64,000 nt of DNA from Phoronis australis. Taxonomy: Eukaryota; Phoronida; Phoronidae. Below are positions 11,405 through 23,600 of this stretch, piece after piece. Below the pieces are notes generated by a model, which was not told the DNA's origin, did no database searches, and was given only the letters and a program-made list of their open reading frames with translations. The translations under genes were made by a program, and so were the position numbers. The stretch lies in NCBI GenBank assembly GCA_002633005.1, contig NMRA01000031.1, forward strand, positions 557,411 to 621,410, given 5' to 3'. How positions within the stretch are numbered: the first letter of the stretch is position 1; each line of letters begins with the position of its first letter.

Positions 11405-14400
11405 CTAAACAAAAAGCATAGACAGTTAGATACAACAAATTTTACTTTTAATACTTTGAAATCTTTAAATGGAAAGGAAGAATTTCCTTGCCATCAACTG
11501 CTAAGCACAAAATCAAGAAAATCACTAATTAAAGCAGTGCTATAAATCCCCCTTCTATCACAAAAAATACTTCAGATTTAAAACTCTTACCAAAACGAAA
11601 TTGGTTTAAAATTGTTCTTTAGTCAAATCGGAAATGATTTCGGGACTACAAATTAAAGAACAGTCTGCTATTCCTTAAGGCCAGGCTCTACGTGTTGGTT
11701 TGTTACGATGTGTTATTTTATTAGTCAAGCTTCGTCTTGAGGAATAACAAACTAAGTTTTCAGCAAATACAAAAATCACTTTTCACCTGAGAAAGGAAAA
11801 AGTCAAGACCAATTTTATAGACTCTGAGGTAAAGGCTATTATTAAAATCTCTTGATCTATTTACACCAACCTCTTGTAAACAGACCAAGAGATTTTAATA
11901 ATAGTTGTAACACACCACCACCTCAGAGCGGTTTAGAAATTTATAGAGATAAAGGATCTTCAAAAGTTCGCTTCTTGGGCAGAATGGTGGTTTATAGCCA
12001 TTTTAAACCTATTAAACTGGAGTTAAAATTGCCTAGCCATGATATCAACAGTTTCCATATTGAGTTGGAAATGAGAAGTGATCTGTGATTGAATTGGGTC
12101 GGTCAAATTTTGAAAAGGGTGTCCGATCCTATAATTTTCGTAAGCATTTTTGGACTTGTTATTACAAAGGATCTCTTTGGTAGCATATCATGGTAAGGAA
12201 GTTTTTGATTTTGTTGTGACAAGGGACCTAGTTTTGTTTATTTTGTAAACAGCTAAGAAAGAAAAGTTGCAGTTATTGTAAAGATATGATGCAATACATT
12301 TTATGCCAGAAGATGATATTTATGAAAACAATAAAAGTCAAAAGAACGATAATAATACAAATTGGTTAAAGCTTAACAATTTCTGGGGCTGCACTCATTT
12401 TTTACTAATTTCATTTTTGATTCCCATTATTTACGCAATCTCACTCAGCTTTGTTGATGATGCCCAGAATTTCTAGTGACTCTTATGGCAACTCCAGTAT
12501 TGAGCTTGAAAATGGTAAAGCATTGAGAAAACAATATTTCGTTTGCCTTCCATATAGTTTCCTGCATTGGTGAGGCTTTACTGCATCATATCAACTATTG
12601 TACGTGGTCAGTGTAGCATGATGGATTATAAACGGCCCTACGGGTACGTGGATATGGCTCTCCGCGGTGGAGAGATAATTTAGACAGGAAGCCATCTTGA
12701 TGATCACACGTCTGTTTGTTTCTTTCGTTAACAGTCATCACTTAACAAAAGGCAATAAATCCGTTCTTTCTGTCAAAAAACCCATAATCTGTCCTGATTC
12801 CATGAATGTTTAATTCTGAAAACAGAACAATACAGAAAGCTGCATTAACCTTCTATGTTGGTCATGGAGCGTTCCCGTCTCCTTAACCAGTGCCAGGGTG
12901 TTGGCCTTGCACTTGCCCTGTATAATTCGTTGAATATCCTCGGTGATCACACAAGACTGTAGAAACAGGTGGGTGGCAGTGGCAGATAAGAACTCGTTGA
13001 CAGAAACCAGCCTGAAACACAGTATTGTAGGAATCAGAAACACACAATTATAAGCGAATAAAATACTATATTGAAGCAGACACTTGATGTTGGTATATTG
13101 ACAAAAATGAGACTAAACTACAGTGATTTAACAAATCGTTATAACTGATAGGTGGCACCACAGTACCATAACCACATCAATTTATGATATTATATGATTA
13201 AAGCTGCAACCGCTTTCACAGACTCGTGTTCTTGCTCTTGGCTGATTGTATGAAACAATAACAATAACTGCCAGTTCTTCCTAGAAAAAATCAAAACTAA
13301 GAATTACCAAATATTATGGATTTCAGAATCATCATGGTAAGTGCTGTAATGACTGACTCAAAAGCACTTAGAAGACTAGAGTGGAATATGTGTTATGTGA
13401 ACTAGCTATCTGAATTTTCTAAACTGAGCAAAAACCATACCAACTAATCTGCAAAGTCACACAAGTCTATTAGTTTCTATTTCCCAAATTCAACAAAGCA
13501 ATGCAGAAGAGGAACAAGTTGCAGCAACAGTTACACACTTGGCCAATAGGGGGCTTTCAACAGCTGTTCAGTGAATAAATTCTCAATATAAAGAATCAAC
13601 TGCATTCCATATAGCGCACTCATGAATGGAACTGTTATAAGATGGCACTGCCAGACAGGAAGTCTGGCCACAAGGCAGACCCGGAAGTCTGGCCACAAGG
13701 CAGACCAGGCGCTCAACACCAACGTCCACAATGGCATCATATAATTAGCATAACATCAATGCACAAAATTCTAATAATCTAGTCAATCACCTTCAGTCAT
13801 CATGGATGGTCTCCAGCAAATCAAGAAACATGAGTTTTATGTAAATGTTGTCACTTCGACTGAAATTAAAACATGTACGAACAGACATGCATTATGTCAA
13901 AAATAAAGCACTTATTAGAAATCAAACAACGTTACTTTCATAACACGTTGACCCTGATAGATACCTGTTGACGAATTCTTCAAGACCTTGCATTCTTAAG
14001 TGAATAAACGCTGGATCAAACCGGTTATGGAATAACTGTAGAACATTACGAGATGGAAGTCGAGGTACTTTCCTGAAATCAGAAATAACAAATCAAAAAT
14101 GGCAAATTCAAAGAAAAAAGTTGGAACTATCAGGCAACATGGCCTCATTCAACAGAATCCCAGAAGCTGCATAGTTTGTTCCTGCATTTAAGATCTCACA
14201 GACAACATTTTCAAATCAAACTCAGTGTAACCAAACCATTAGTTAACTGCTATGAATCTTGTTTATAAAAACAAGACTTCTGAATTAGACTACGTATATC
14301 TCTTACTCAAATTTGATAAATTTAAATAAAACTGATAAATTACTATTGATATGGTTGAACGAGTTATGTACTCCTGAAAAAAGACAGGTACGCCCAGAAC

Positions 14401-17400
14401 ATCTGAAGAGTTAACAATATATTTAAGCGACACAGACTTGTCGATATAGTGTCATGCCAAGCATGGTCTCGGGCAACAACAAACTGTCAGCTGTTTCCAA
14501 TTCAAGAGACCACCTCTCACCTGAGTCAAAAACAAGTTGGTACCAAGGACCTGATTCACAAAATGTGACTTAAGATTTAAAATTAAAAATCTGGTCCAAT
14601 GCCCCCATTCACGATGACGCAATAAAAATTTAGCCAAGTAATTATGAGAGCATCACAGTCATAGACATTATCTCCACTTAAGGATATATTTTCAGAGAAT
14701 TGATATTTTTGCTCAAGTTAGATTAAATTATTTTTCAAAAATAGTTGCATGGAGGTTGAGGTTTAAAAGTGATCTTAATCAGATATCTTAAGTGTTTTGA
14801 TGTAATGCATGTTTCTAACCTGAAGCTGCTCTAATTGGGCCACTTATCACTGAGCGCTAAGCAACAAGTCTCATCAAACTATTAATATCTGAATGCTTTT
14901 CTATCATCACCTGTTTACTGATCCTAAGTACCGTACAGTGATTCTGGCTTTATGCTGGCTTAAGCCAGACCTGATAACAATTTTACAGATAATACCCTAC
15001 AATGGCCACAACCCAATACCCCAGTTGACACAGCTAGCTCTAACAGAAGACTGTGAATTGATGGCCCCAATCTGCAAAGTACTGTGAGGTTCAGTACAGT
15101 GAAGATGAAGATGACAAAATCTGCCTTTAAACTCACCCAACCCCATATTTTAAAGGCATGTTTTTGTACATAAAACACAGTTCTTCCATAATTTGTTACA
15201 ATTTCGGCCAGTTTTCACCTATTACAAGAAGTGCTCTGAAACAGTAGCACTGCAAAATTAAATGTCTGCAGTGACCCATGGTACCCAAAAGCTACAGTAG
15301 TGATCATTACTAAGCCTGTGATAATTGTCGTGCTTAAATGCATTACTAGGTCAGTGAGTGAGAAGATGGATAGCTATTACACCTGTCCAATTACCAAAGT
15401 ATGCAGAGAGCAGACAATATCACTCTTGTTGGGGTAATGGTTGGATATAATGTGCCTGAATTTTGAGAACCAGTTTTCTTCTCCACTGTGTAATGGGCAT
15501 CAAACTGGTTCTCAAAATACGGGCACTTTATATCAGACTATTGCCTCTCTTAGAACAACAAGTAAGCTAATTCATGTGTTTTAGATCTTGGCATCTCATA
15601 CCTTTTCATTAGAGGGATAATTAAATGCTATTCTAAGATCTATGCATGCTTAATTAAATATATCCTTCTCAACGTAAGTGCCAAATACTTAATACAAAGA
15701 ATATTAACAATAAAGTGCAACTTGCATAAGTCGCATCATAGCACAACTCAGCGAAAGTAACGAACTCATTGATCAAAATAATGGAGTATGGTCATTGTAG
15801 TTCGAGCAATCAACAGTCTCCGTACTAGAATAGAACGTTTTAATTAGCATGGGTCTGACTTATGCAAGTGCTTAAAATAGTCGCGTGTAACTGTCTCACT
15901 CTCTGCCATTGTAGTTCTCTAAAATGTCCTTCAACCATGCAAACTCTGAGTATCTTCGCCGGACACATGACTTGAACAGCGTGAATGCTGGGTTGTTAGT
16001 CTGCAAAACCAAGAAAAATTTTGCAGTTTGTAAAACACACAAAATTGATGCTTTCTATAACAACTGTAACTAGGACAAATTCTAATGACGAGTCAGCAAA
16101 TAATAATTGAGTGCAAAAAGTAGACAACGGTAAGTCAAATGAGTTCAGAACCCATGAAGCAACAAAAGCATGCACTATAAATGACCCTTTAGTGCATCCA
16201 AATAACTGACAAAAGGACAGCACTTGTTACAGTCAAGCAGCAAATTTCATGACGTCTTTAAGGCAAACTAACAATTGAAGCTAATTTGAAATTCCAGCAT
16301 CGGAATCAATTTTTTTCAGTGGACAAACTCATTCTATCAGACTCAGTTACACTTTAAGTTACTGCACACACACACACACACATTTGGTATGGTACATTGC
16401 ATACTACAAGATTAAACTTTGTAATGAACTTCAGTGATAATACCATTATCAGCTGATCCAAATTGGATGACATTCAGTATACCACGTCTATCTTGCCACC
16501 AAAACAATAAAGCCGACAACAAGCTGTTGTTAGGTCTCTTATGAATATTTTTCCTGAACTAAAATTGTGGTTAGACCTCCCTTACGGCTTCCTAGGTACA
16601 CCAAAGTGGCGCATATCATAACCAAAACAAGAGAATTGTTACCTCAATTGAGATCTCATAAGTTGTGTATTTTCCACTGTCCCATGTGTTGTGGGTTATT
16701 GGGTTACACACTCGAACACGCGTCCAGATCTGAAAATATAATATACGGTAATATTATAAAAACTGATCACCCATGAGTCACCAATTAACCCATTACTAAT
16801 TATTATTAATGTGGTTAATTATAGTCTATCAGGTTAGAATAGAAACAAATTAAGTAATTTAAATGGTAATAAACTTGCCAAATTTCACAAAGATCCTATA
16901 CACATGTGGTTTAGGGGATCTATACAGTCGTAGATGCAATACAGGCATTTTGGGCTTGGAAGGGTAAGTACCTGCAGATGATTATAAATCATGGGTGTCA
17001 TTCACACACAATAAGCCTTTTGAAATTGACATGCAAGGTCAGTGAAGGCAGTTCTTTGTGAACCCTGCCCTTAGTCATACAACTCTCCCAGTTGAACTGT
17101 GTAGTAAGCACAACATAACAAAGGGTTTATTTTCCTGGTTGAGAAGTTTATGCTTTATTACCCCATATAGATTCTAAATAGCAGAGCTTGCAATGGGGTT
17201 ACCACAGAAGTTCGGTGGACATGTTTGAACGTCAAGGTCAGTCGTGCACTAAGTGTTAGAGCCAACACACTGCCAAATTTCATGGTCATCTTCGAACCGG
17301 TTTGGCAAATAATCAGTAAGTATAATAGAATGGCCACTAGGTGGCCCATATTATGTCAAATCCATCTCAAAATGAAAAGTGTTGTTGTGTCCATAATAGA

Positions 17401-20138
17401 AACCTAAAATTCATGAAAAAGCACCAAGGATCACTGACAATACAGACGCAAATGTAAATACTAAAACTGACGCTAAGGGGTACAGTGGTTGTCAGATTCA
17501 TCGAAATGTTGCGGTCAGACTTTGTCAAATCCAACAGGAAAAATTTGCCAAATTTCACAAGGATCCTCCAAAGAATTAACTTAGGCGAAACGGCCAAAGT
17601 AAGGGGGTGCAATAACAGATAAACCTGTCCGAAAATCAATGTCAGCTGTCATGGTGGTTTCAGGAACACATCTACCAATTTTCATAATAATCTTTATCTA
17701 AAGGAATTTGGCAAGTGAAAAGTGGAAAGGCAAAAAACAGACCAAAAATAATAAACAAAGACGCTGGATGGCACAAAATATGTTAAATCCATCCGAAAAT
17801 GAAAAGACTTTTTGTCAAATTTCATGAAAATCAATTCATGAACTCAGAAGGTACAGAGGTGGTAAACACAAAGTAAGTTGCTACAAGGGGCCACAGCAGT
17901 AGTTGGATAGGTGCGAAGCTCATAATCGTCCATTGTCAGCTTCATAGGCACACATCTGTAAAATATCACAAAGTGATTACAACCACAAATCCAAAAAACA
18001 GCCAGTAGGGGGCACCACAGAAGTAAGACCCATATGCCTGTAACTATTCTGCAGCAGATCTCAAATTTGGGGACTTTCAAGTTAGTAGCAATGTGACAAC
18101 TGATCCCGCGAGACTAGACAGTATTAGTCTCTAGAGGGACCGCAAAGGCAATTTCGTATTTGTTGCATCATGCGTAATTCCCTTATTCTACACATGAAAA
18201 AGTATACTTCTACAAGTCCGACCCTCATGTGGAGAATTTCTCGCTTACACTGGTCACCCCTCAGATTCCCTTAGCCCCAGACAACTTTTAGGATGCCTAT
18301 TCAGCACGTCCTTTGTATTGATGTAGATCTGAGCTAATGAAGTGGAAAGGTAATTACTGTTTCAACAATGGTTGTTGTTAGAACCCCCAACTTGGTTTTC
18401 TCTGGCATTTGCAGAGTTACAGCCTGCAACTCTGGAGAGTAGTTTTAACTTGGTACATTATAAATATTACAAAATGACAAAAAAAGGTTAACTTGTGTTT
18501 ATCTTCACAAAGGGCCACTTCCTAAAGGAACGATATGTTTCATATTGGTTTTCATTATTTAATTTTTAATGCTTCTGCCCACTTGTTTTTTTTCTTACCA
18601 GGAATGGGTTGATAATTAACTTTTTATCCAAGTTTCAAACTTGAAGTACCAAAACAGTGGTAGATATCATGTGCGCACCCATAGCCTTCAATTTGGGAGG
18701 GCTCGAATTCCCGGCGTTGTGGACCTTTTGCTTACAAAAGAGCAGGCGGACTAACAAAAAGGGAGCACCACTAGTGTGAATCGTGTATTTGGCTTATTTA
18801 GTGAAATTTTTGTCCCATTTCCTCGGACTTTTTGTCTCTCAGGGGCAGACCTTTTTGCCCACTTCGCCAAAGGAGGGAGCTCATTCGAGACCCCCGAGCC
18901 CCCCCTGGGTGCCCGCATGGATTTTGATTGTCAGCGAAACTTATAGTTAAGTTCATTGTGAGCCCATCCCTAAACTTTGCACATTACAGATAAAACAGTC
19001 ATGTGTCATTAAAGTTTAAAATCTTTATTAGAACTCAAATCATAAAATATATACAAAATATGGTGATAACCAGAACTGAAGATTTGGAATCTCTGGACAG
19101 TTTTGGTGGCACTGACTATATAACTATTCTAGCTATTTGTCATTAATAAAAAAATGATAAGTGGGCACAAGTTAAGTACAACTGTTTCCTGTTTCTGGTT
19201 TAACGAGATCGAAACAATATTAAAAAATGAATCCATGTGATATTATTAACACTGATCAGCATTATATCCACGGAGTATATCGATACGCGCTTCAATCGTA
19301 CCCAATGGTTGTAGTTTTTAGATTTTTAGTTCATCGATTTTTAAAAATCGAAAACTGTACTTGATTGTTTTTTCCAGCTGAATACCGCCGTGGTGTTCGT
19401 TTTTAATGAAAATTAGTGGTTAATGCATTTTGAAAATTCGCCATTATATACAGTCAGCGATGTTTAATACAGTTTATGGTTGAATAATTAAATTTAATTG
19501 GGTCTTGCTCGCATCGGGCAATGCGGTTTCCACAACTGTACCTGATTCCGGCACCACGCTCTCTTTAATCCTAGTAAAAGCTGCTCAGAAGGACAAGCGG
19601 TGAAAATTCCCACATATCTTTAGAAATGCGTGACTTCCTTGTTAGCGTATTATTCACGGTTAGGCAATGACGATCATTGCCTACACGGTATGCTATGTAC
19701 CACAGGCGGATCCATGGCAGCTAGGATTTTGAGTTACGGAGGGGGGGGGGGGGGNCGGATTTTGAGTTTGGGGGGGCCAAGGCAGAGTATTAGCCAGAAT
19801 TTTGCCCGCCAGATGTTCACACCCCAAACTGCCAAATGGAATCGGGGAGAATTTTAGGCGGGCCATGGCCCCCTTGCCCCCCCCACCCTGTTAAATTCAC
19901 CACTGTTTACGAGTCCCAGTGAATAACTAAACTAGTCTACTCTACGCTCACCCAAGATCCATCTTAACCCTAACAATGAGACAGGCAGTACTGGAAAAGA
20001 CACAGTGGCATTTGTGCATTATTCATAAGAACAGAAAATGAAACAAAAGTCCACACAGGTTAGAAAGAGATCGACTATAAAAGTATAAACAACATCCCGA
20101 TCAACGAACATTACCGCTTCGTTATCCGTCAGCCCCAT
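11020..20138 (-). CDS. SNX10: SNX10/SNX11-like PX-domain sorting nexin (six exons)
   Basis: Exons in transcript order: 20115-20138, 16643-16729, 15900-16000, 13965-14072, 12850-13011 and 11020-11404, giving 867 coding bases and 288 residues. Phases are continuous and every junction is GT-AG. The PX fold runs from IWTRVRVCNP (residue 9) to about 145: VRRRYSEFAWL (phosphoinositide-binding basic motif), KVPRLPSRNV (proline loop), RMQGLEEFVNR (helix) and HLFLQSCVITEDIQ (the extended-PX helices typical of SNX10/11). Family members bind PI3P on endosomes and act in endolysosomal trafficking. The tail from about residue 160 is polar, rich in Ser and Asn, and low in complexity. It is longer than SNX10 (about 200 aa) and close to SNX11 (about 270 aa); which vertebrate paralogue it matches best is not resolved. 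It is divergent from PFDN5. Confidence 0.88.
11640..11825 (+). repeat. Dispersed repeat family R1, copy 2
   Basis: TATTCCTTAAGGCCAGGCTC and, about 60 bp on, CGTCTTGAGGAATAAC form an internal stem. An asymmetric tail resembling CAAATACAAAAATCAC and CAAGACCAATTTTATAG follows. Confidence 0.55.
11822..11928. repeat. Two-step foldback repeat
   Basis: CTATTATTAAAATCTCTTG (11836-11854) is exactly complementary to 11886-11904. Outside it CTCTGAGGT (11822-11830) pairs with ACCTCAGAG (11920-11928). It lies just upstream (intron side) of sorting-nexin exon 6 and could form a stem in that pre-mRNA. Confidence 0.55.
12850..13011 (-). CDS. SNX10: Sorting nexin exon 5
   Basis: 162 bp. It encodes NEFLSATATHLFLQSCVITE and onward: the last PX helix and the extension helices diagnostic of SNX10/11. 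Confidence 0.9.
13658..13707. repeat. 25-bp tandem duplication in a sorting-nexin intron
   Basis: GGAAGTCTGGCCACAAGGCA plus five more bases occurs twice head to tail. Confidence 0.7.
13965..14072 (-). CDS. SNX10: Sorting nexin exon 4
   Basis: 108 bp. It encodes the PX proline-rich loop (KVPRLPSRNV) and the membrane-proximal helix RMQGLEEFVNR. Confidence 0.9.
15432..15545. mobile_element. Foldback MITE family F, copy 1
   Basis: The arms hold GATATAATGTGCCTGA / TTTTGAGAACCAGTTT on the left and the near reverse complement AACTGGTTCTCAAAATACG / GGGCACTTTATATC on the right. The right end read inward is GGCAATAGTC. The inner part (TTTGATGCCCATTACACAGT on the minus strand) matches the copy at 22882-22997. 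Confidence 0.65.
15900..16000 (-). CDS. SNX10: Sorting nexin exon 3
   Basis: 101 bp ending in phase 2, donor GTGAGA. It encodes FKSCVRRRYSEFAWLKDIL, the basic phosphoinositide-binding motif of the PX domain. Confidence 0.9.
16364..16382. repeat. (CA)n microsatellite
   Basis: A short CA dinucleotide run in a sorting-nexin intron. Confidence 0.8.
16643..16729 (-). CDS. SNX10: Sorting nexin exon 2
   Basis: 29 codons, phase 0 to 0, acceptor TTTTCAG, donor GTAACA. It encodes the first PX strands (IWTRVRVCNPIT ... YTTYEISIE). Confidence 0.85.
16860..18070. repeat. Degenerate tandem repeat, about 250-bp units, sorting-nexin intron 1
   Basis: GCCAAATTTCACAA / GGATCCT-like, AAATCCATC / CAAAATGAAAAG-like and GCCACTAGGTGGCCC / CCAGTAGGGGGCACC-like blocks recur in the same order several times with heavy divergence. 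No coding potential seen. Confidence 0.5.
18668..18917. mobile_element. Possible non-autonomous element with imperfect inverted ends
   Basis: ATGTGCGCACCCA at the left resembles ATGCGGGCACCCA read inward from the right. The interior is GC-richer than its surroundings and has a CCCCCGAGCCCCCCC run. The family is not known and the boundaries are approximate. Confidence 0.4.
19705..19910. repeat. Homopolymer-rich repeat containing a single-n join
   Basis: A G run interrupted by one n at 19755, then GGGGGGGCC and CCCCTTGCCCCCCCC blocks, between CGGATCCATGG and TTCACCACTG. It resembles the block at 1605-1780. The n probably marks unresolved homopolymer length. Confidence 0.4.
20115..20138 (-). 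CDS. SNX10: Sorting nexin exon 1 (start codon)
   Basis: Eight codons, MGLTDNEA, followed by the donor GTAATG. Chosen because it joins in phase 0 to exon 2 and gives an N-terminus of family length. It is short, so this is the least certain exon of the gene. Confidence 0.65.
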
Positions 20139-20544
20139 CGTCAGCTTCCAGAATGTGCTGTAGTTAGTATCTAGCACCTAAAAGTGGTGTTCACTCTGTG
20201 GTTGAAGCAGATAATCACCCATCACATGATGGGGATTTTGTTTGGTTTCGGCATTACATCTCGTAGTAAGTAAGAGCGTGAAGCCTTCCTCATGCATTGA
20301 GTGTTTACTGAACAGTGCGGATAGTTCTCCTAACAGTCGGTAGAGGACAGGACAGTACACTGATTGGAGTTCCTCTCACTAATAATACTTCACAATTTTT
20401 GTATTTGACTAAAATATTAAAACTTTTATCACGTAATTCTTTTATTGATACCATTTTCTTATCTGTTAGCGTAACAAAGATCAGGGTTGAGGCGTCGTTA
20501 AAGACGTTTTTCGACCATTTTTGATTTGTTCCATTTTAAGGAAA
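20139..20544. promoter_or_regulatory. Shared intergenic promoter interval, sorting nexin and PFDN5
   Basis: Only 406 bp separate the divergent start codons, so both promoters and both 5' UTRs must lie here unless either gene has further upstream non-coding exons. I see no convincing TATA element for either direction. ATTTCGGCA- and CGTAGTAAG-like elements are present without clear meaning. Confidence 0.55.
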
Positions 20545-20646
20545 ATGGCTGCCAAGGCTTCAGGATCCGGCCAGTCAGGTCAACAAATCGACATTTCCCA
20601 GTTATCTGCTCCCCAGCTTAGTCAGCTTTCTCAGCAATTAGACCAG
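20545..20646 (+). CDS. PFDN5: PFDN5 exon 1
   Basis: 34 codons, phase 0 out, donor GTATCC. N-terminus [14 protein letters not shown], then the start of coiled-coil helix 1. Confidence 0.9.
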
Positions 20647-23600
20647 GTATCCCCTTTTAAAGATGATCTCTGGTCGGATATAGCGGTCCCTGATTTAGAG
20701 AAGCAGACAATCATTGAATAATGGACCCGTCAATGTGTCATTTAATGATTCAGCTACATTACCTTGGAACGCCTGGAACGGTAAACTTGAAGTCGACTAC
20801 TACTACTAGTACTAACGAGTCGCTTTTGCAAATGGCGACCCAGTGTTTACTGAAGAGCAGTAATGGCAGAGGGACCCGTATACTTGACTTTTAGTTTATG
20901 GGATGAATCTGGTTCTCTGAATCGCCCAATCAGGGACTGCTATACTCGATCATCAGATTGACAGTTGTTCAATTTGAGGGAAGGTGTCACTGAACTAGCA
21001 AATCAGCTGTTGAGAGTGACCTCAAGCACTTCTGTACACTTGCAAGTGCTTGCTCGCTGAAACTGTTCAAGAAACGAGAGCTTGCTGACTTGTGCTATGG
21101 AAAATTTGTTTGCTCCGACGTATTTACCGCTAACGAGTTTATAATGTTATAATTTGTCCAAATCATATAGTAATAGTCAATATTTAATACAAAGTACACA
21201 TTTTCAGGAAATTGAGTTCTTTGTCAATTCCATGACTCAACTAAAAGGTGCGCAAGCCAAGTTTGTGGAGTCTCAAGATTGTCTGGAGAAGCTTACTCCA
21301 GATAACAAAGAGAAGGACATCTTGGTACCTCTCACAAGCTCTGTATCCTAGCAACAGTTGAAGAGGATATTGGTGCTTGGGATTTGAAGGCAATGCCTTG
21401 ACAGGCATTTTGGTCTAGGCTGTTTACACTTGGAAGTGAAATTAGCTCGTACCCAAAATTACTTGAATGAAATTCAGAATATGTTCTTTGCTTTATTGTT
21501 TTTAGCCCCATGCTCTGCCATTTTTGAAAATTATTGGTTATGTTTTGGATTGGAACCCTTTGTTTTTGTGTTCTGTTTTAATACAGCAGGTTAATATTCC
21601 ATGATGACATCATCGCCTGAATCAGTGCATCCCCTGATGGCTTCAACAATTAGATTGTCCACTAACAAGTTGTCGGATTTATTTGAATTTGATATTTGTG
21701 TCTTCAGGCTTCTCCTAATTAGCTCTGCTTGGATCTTAGTTAGTGACCAATGCTGCTCAGTGACAAACATTATTTCATCAAAAATAAATCATTGTACTCC
21801 CAAAGGTTACTCCATTTTCCTGGTTAAGCAATTGTATACAGGGCCCTTGATGGCTGGATTTTGGGGTTGAATATCTTGAGAGTTCTTTGATGGATTTTCG
21901 TGAAAATCGACTTATAAGTGTGTATTAAGAAGATGATGATGTGTTCTGTGCAATCCACCAAGTGATCAATTATTTTTGACTCCATATTTGGCTTCCGTCA
22001 CTCTAGTCACCAAACTGCTTGAAAGGTCATTTGGAAAATTAGGTTATTTGTTCCAGCTAAGATATCCACAACAGACCTTGATTTTGGGATGGGTTTAAGT
22101 ACTGTGGTACTCCCTAGTGGCAATTGTGTTTGTTTTGCTAGTTGTGTCCATTGTTTCCTTAACTCCCATGCAGATGTATGTACCAGGTCAGATAAGTGAT
22201 GTAGAAAATGTTCTCATAGATATTGGAACAGGTTACTTCGTTGAAAAGGTAAGCATAGTCACTCACTTCACAGATCAGTGATAATCATAAGATATGCAGT
22301 CCACCAAGAAGAGAATGTTTACAATGTGAAGTCCCGATTATAAATTGGAGTAACCACGTCGTCAAAAACGAGCATTTAAACAGCATAATTTGAAAATTCA
22401 AGGGTTTTAAGCAGGGTGAACATGTGATTTCAGCTCAAGTGACCTAATTAGCACTACATGGGTCTTCAAAACAGCTGTACTCAGTGCTGTACACAGTCTT
22501 CTGTGGCTAAGTCTGTTCTTGGTGAATGTATCTTATTTGGGGGGTTCTCCTCTTTGTGGTAACTGTGTCATTGCTGTTTTTGTATGTCAAGTGAAACATT
22601 GTACTATAAACATTGTCATGACGACACTTACGACTTGTTAGTTTAATGCAGACTTTAAATTCTCACACCCTGGATTCAACTCTCCTCTTGTGCGGAGGGA
22701 GAAAAACGTATGAGATTGACTTGGATAGTTTAAACAGGTCGGATCTGCAACACACTTCTGAGCTCAGTCAGACAAGTAAAGAGCATTTTTATTACACCTC
22801 GCTTGGCTTTTCAAATATCTTGATGTCTGCATCAAGGAACTCACTATGCAGCAGTAGAACTTAACTGGTAGCGGAATGACAGGCAAGAATAGTCACTTAC
22901 ATGGGTCGTGCTTTTTAGAACCAGTTTGATGCCTGTTATTCAGTAGAGAAAGCTGGTTCTCAAAGTGCTGAACTCCTTATTAAAGTGACTATTACTGAAT
23001 GACATGCTTATAATGCAAGAAGTGATTGCTGTGGCAGCTGTGTACAACTGCGTACGAAGAACCCTATGTGTGCACAGCATTGTGGATAAAATGTTGCAGA
23101 GTCCGAGAGTATTCTAGAAAGTGGTTATAAAATGGATTGTTTTTATCAGTTTGCAATATGTGTCGGAATTGTTTGTTATGACATCTAGCACATTATCGTC
23201 ATAGCAGCTGTCCACCGTGAACAAGAATGACGGGCAATCTGAAAGTGGCAAGTCATTACTAGTCATTTTTGCTCAAAGCGGAATTGACTGTTACTACGGG
23301 CAACCAGCATTTTGTCTGCTTGCTCTTGGGATGTACTGTACTTCACGTCATTTAAGTTAGGGAGACTGTTGAGATCCAATATCACCCTTCTTTGATGAGT
23401 CACCTTATTCTGTATCTCACACACAGCACACTTGTATACTATTTTACTCAGCAGTTGTTGTCATTAGCAATGGAGAATGCTGTGAACACGTGACACTTAA
23501 CCACTGATGTGAGATACCTAACATTTATCCACTTCAACTTGTGTCATGTCTTCACTTGATGTGTAGTAATGCAGAACAAGTGTTCACTTATTACCTTAGT

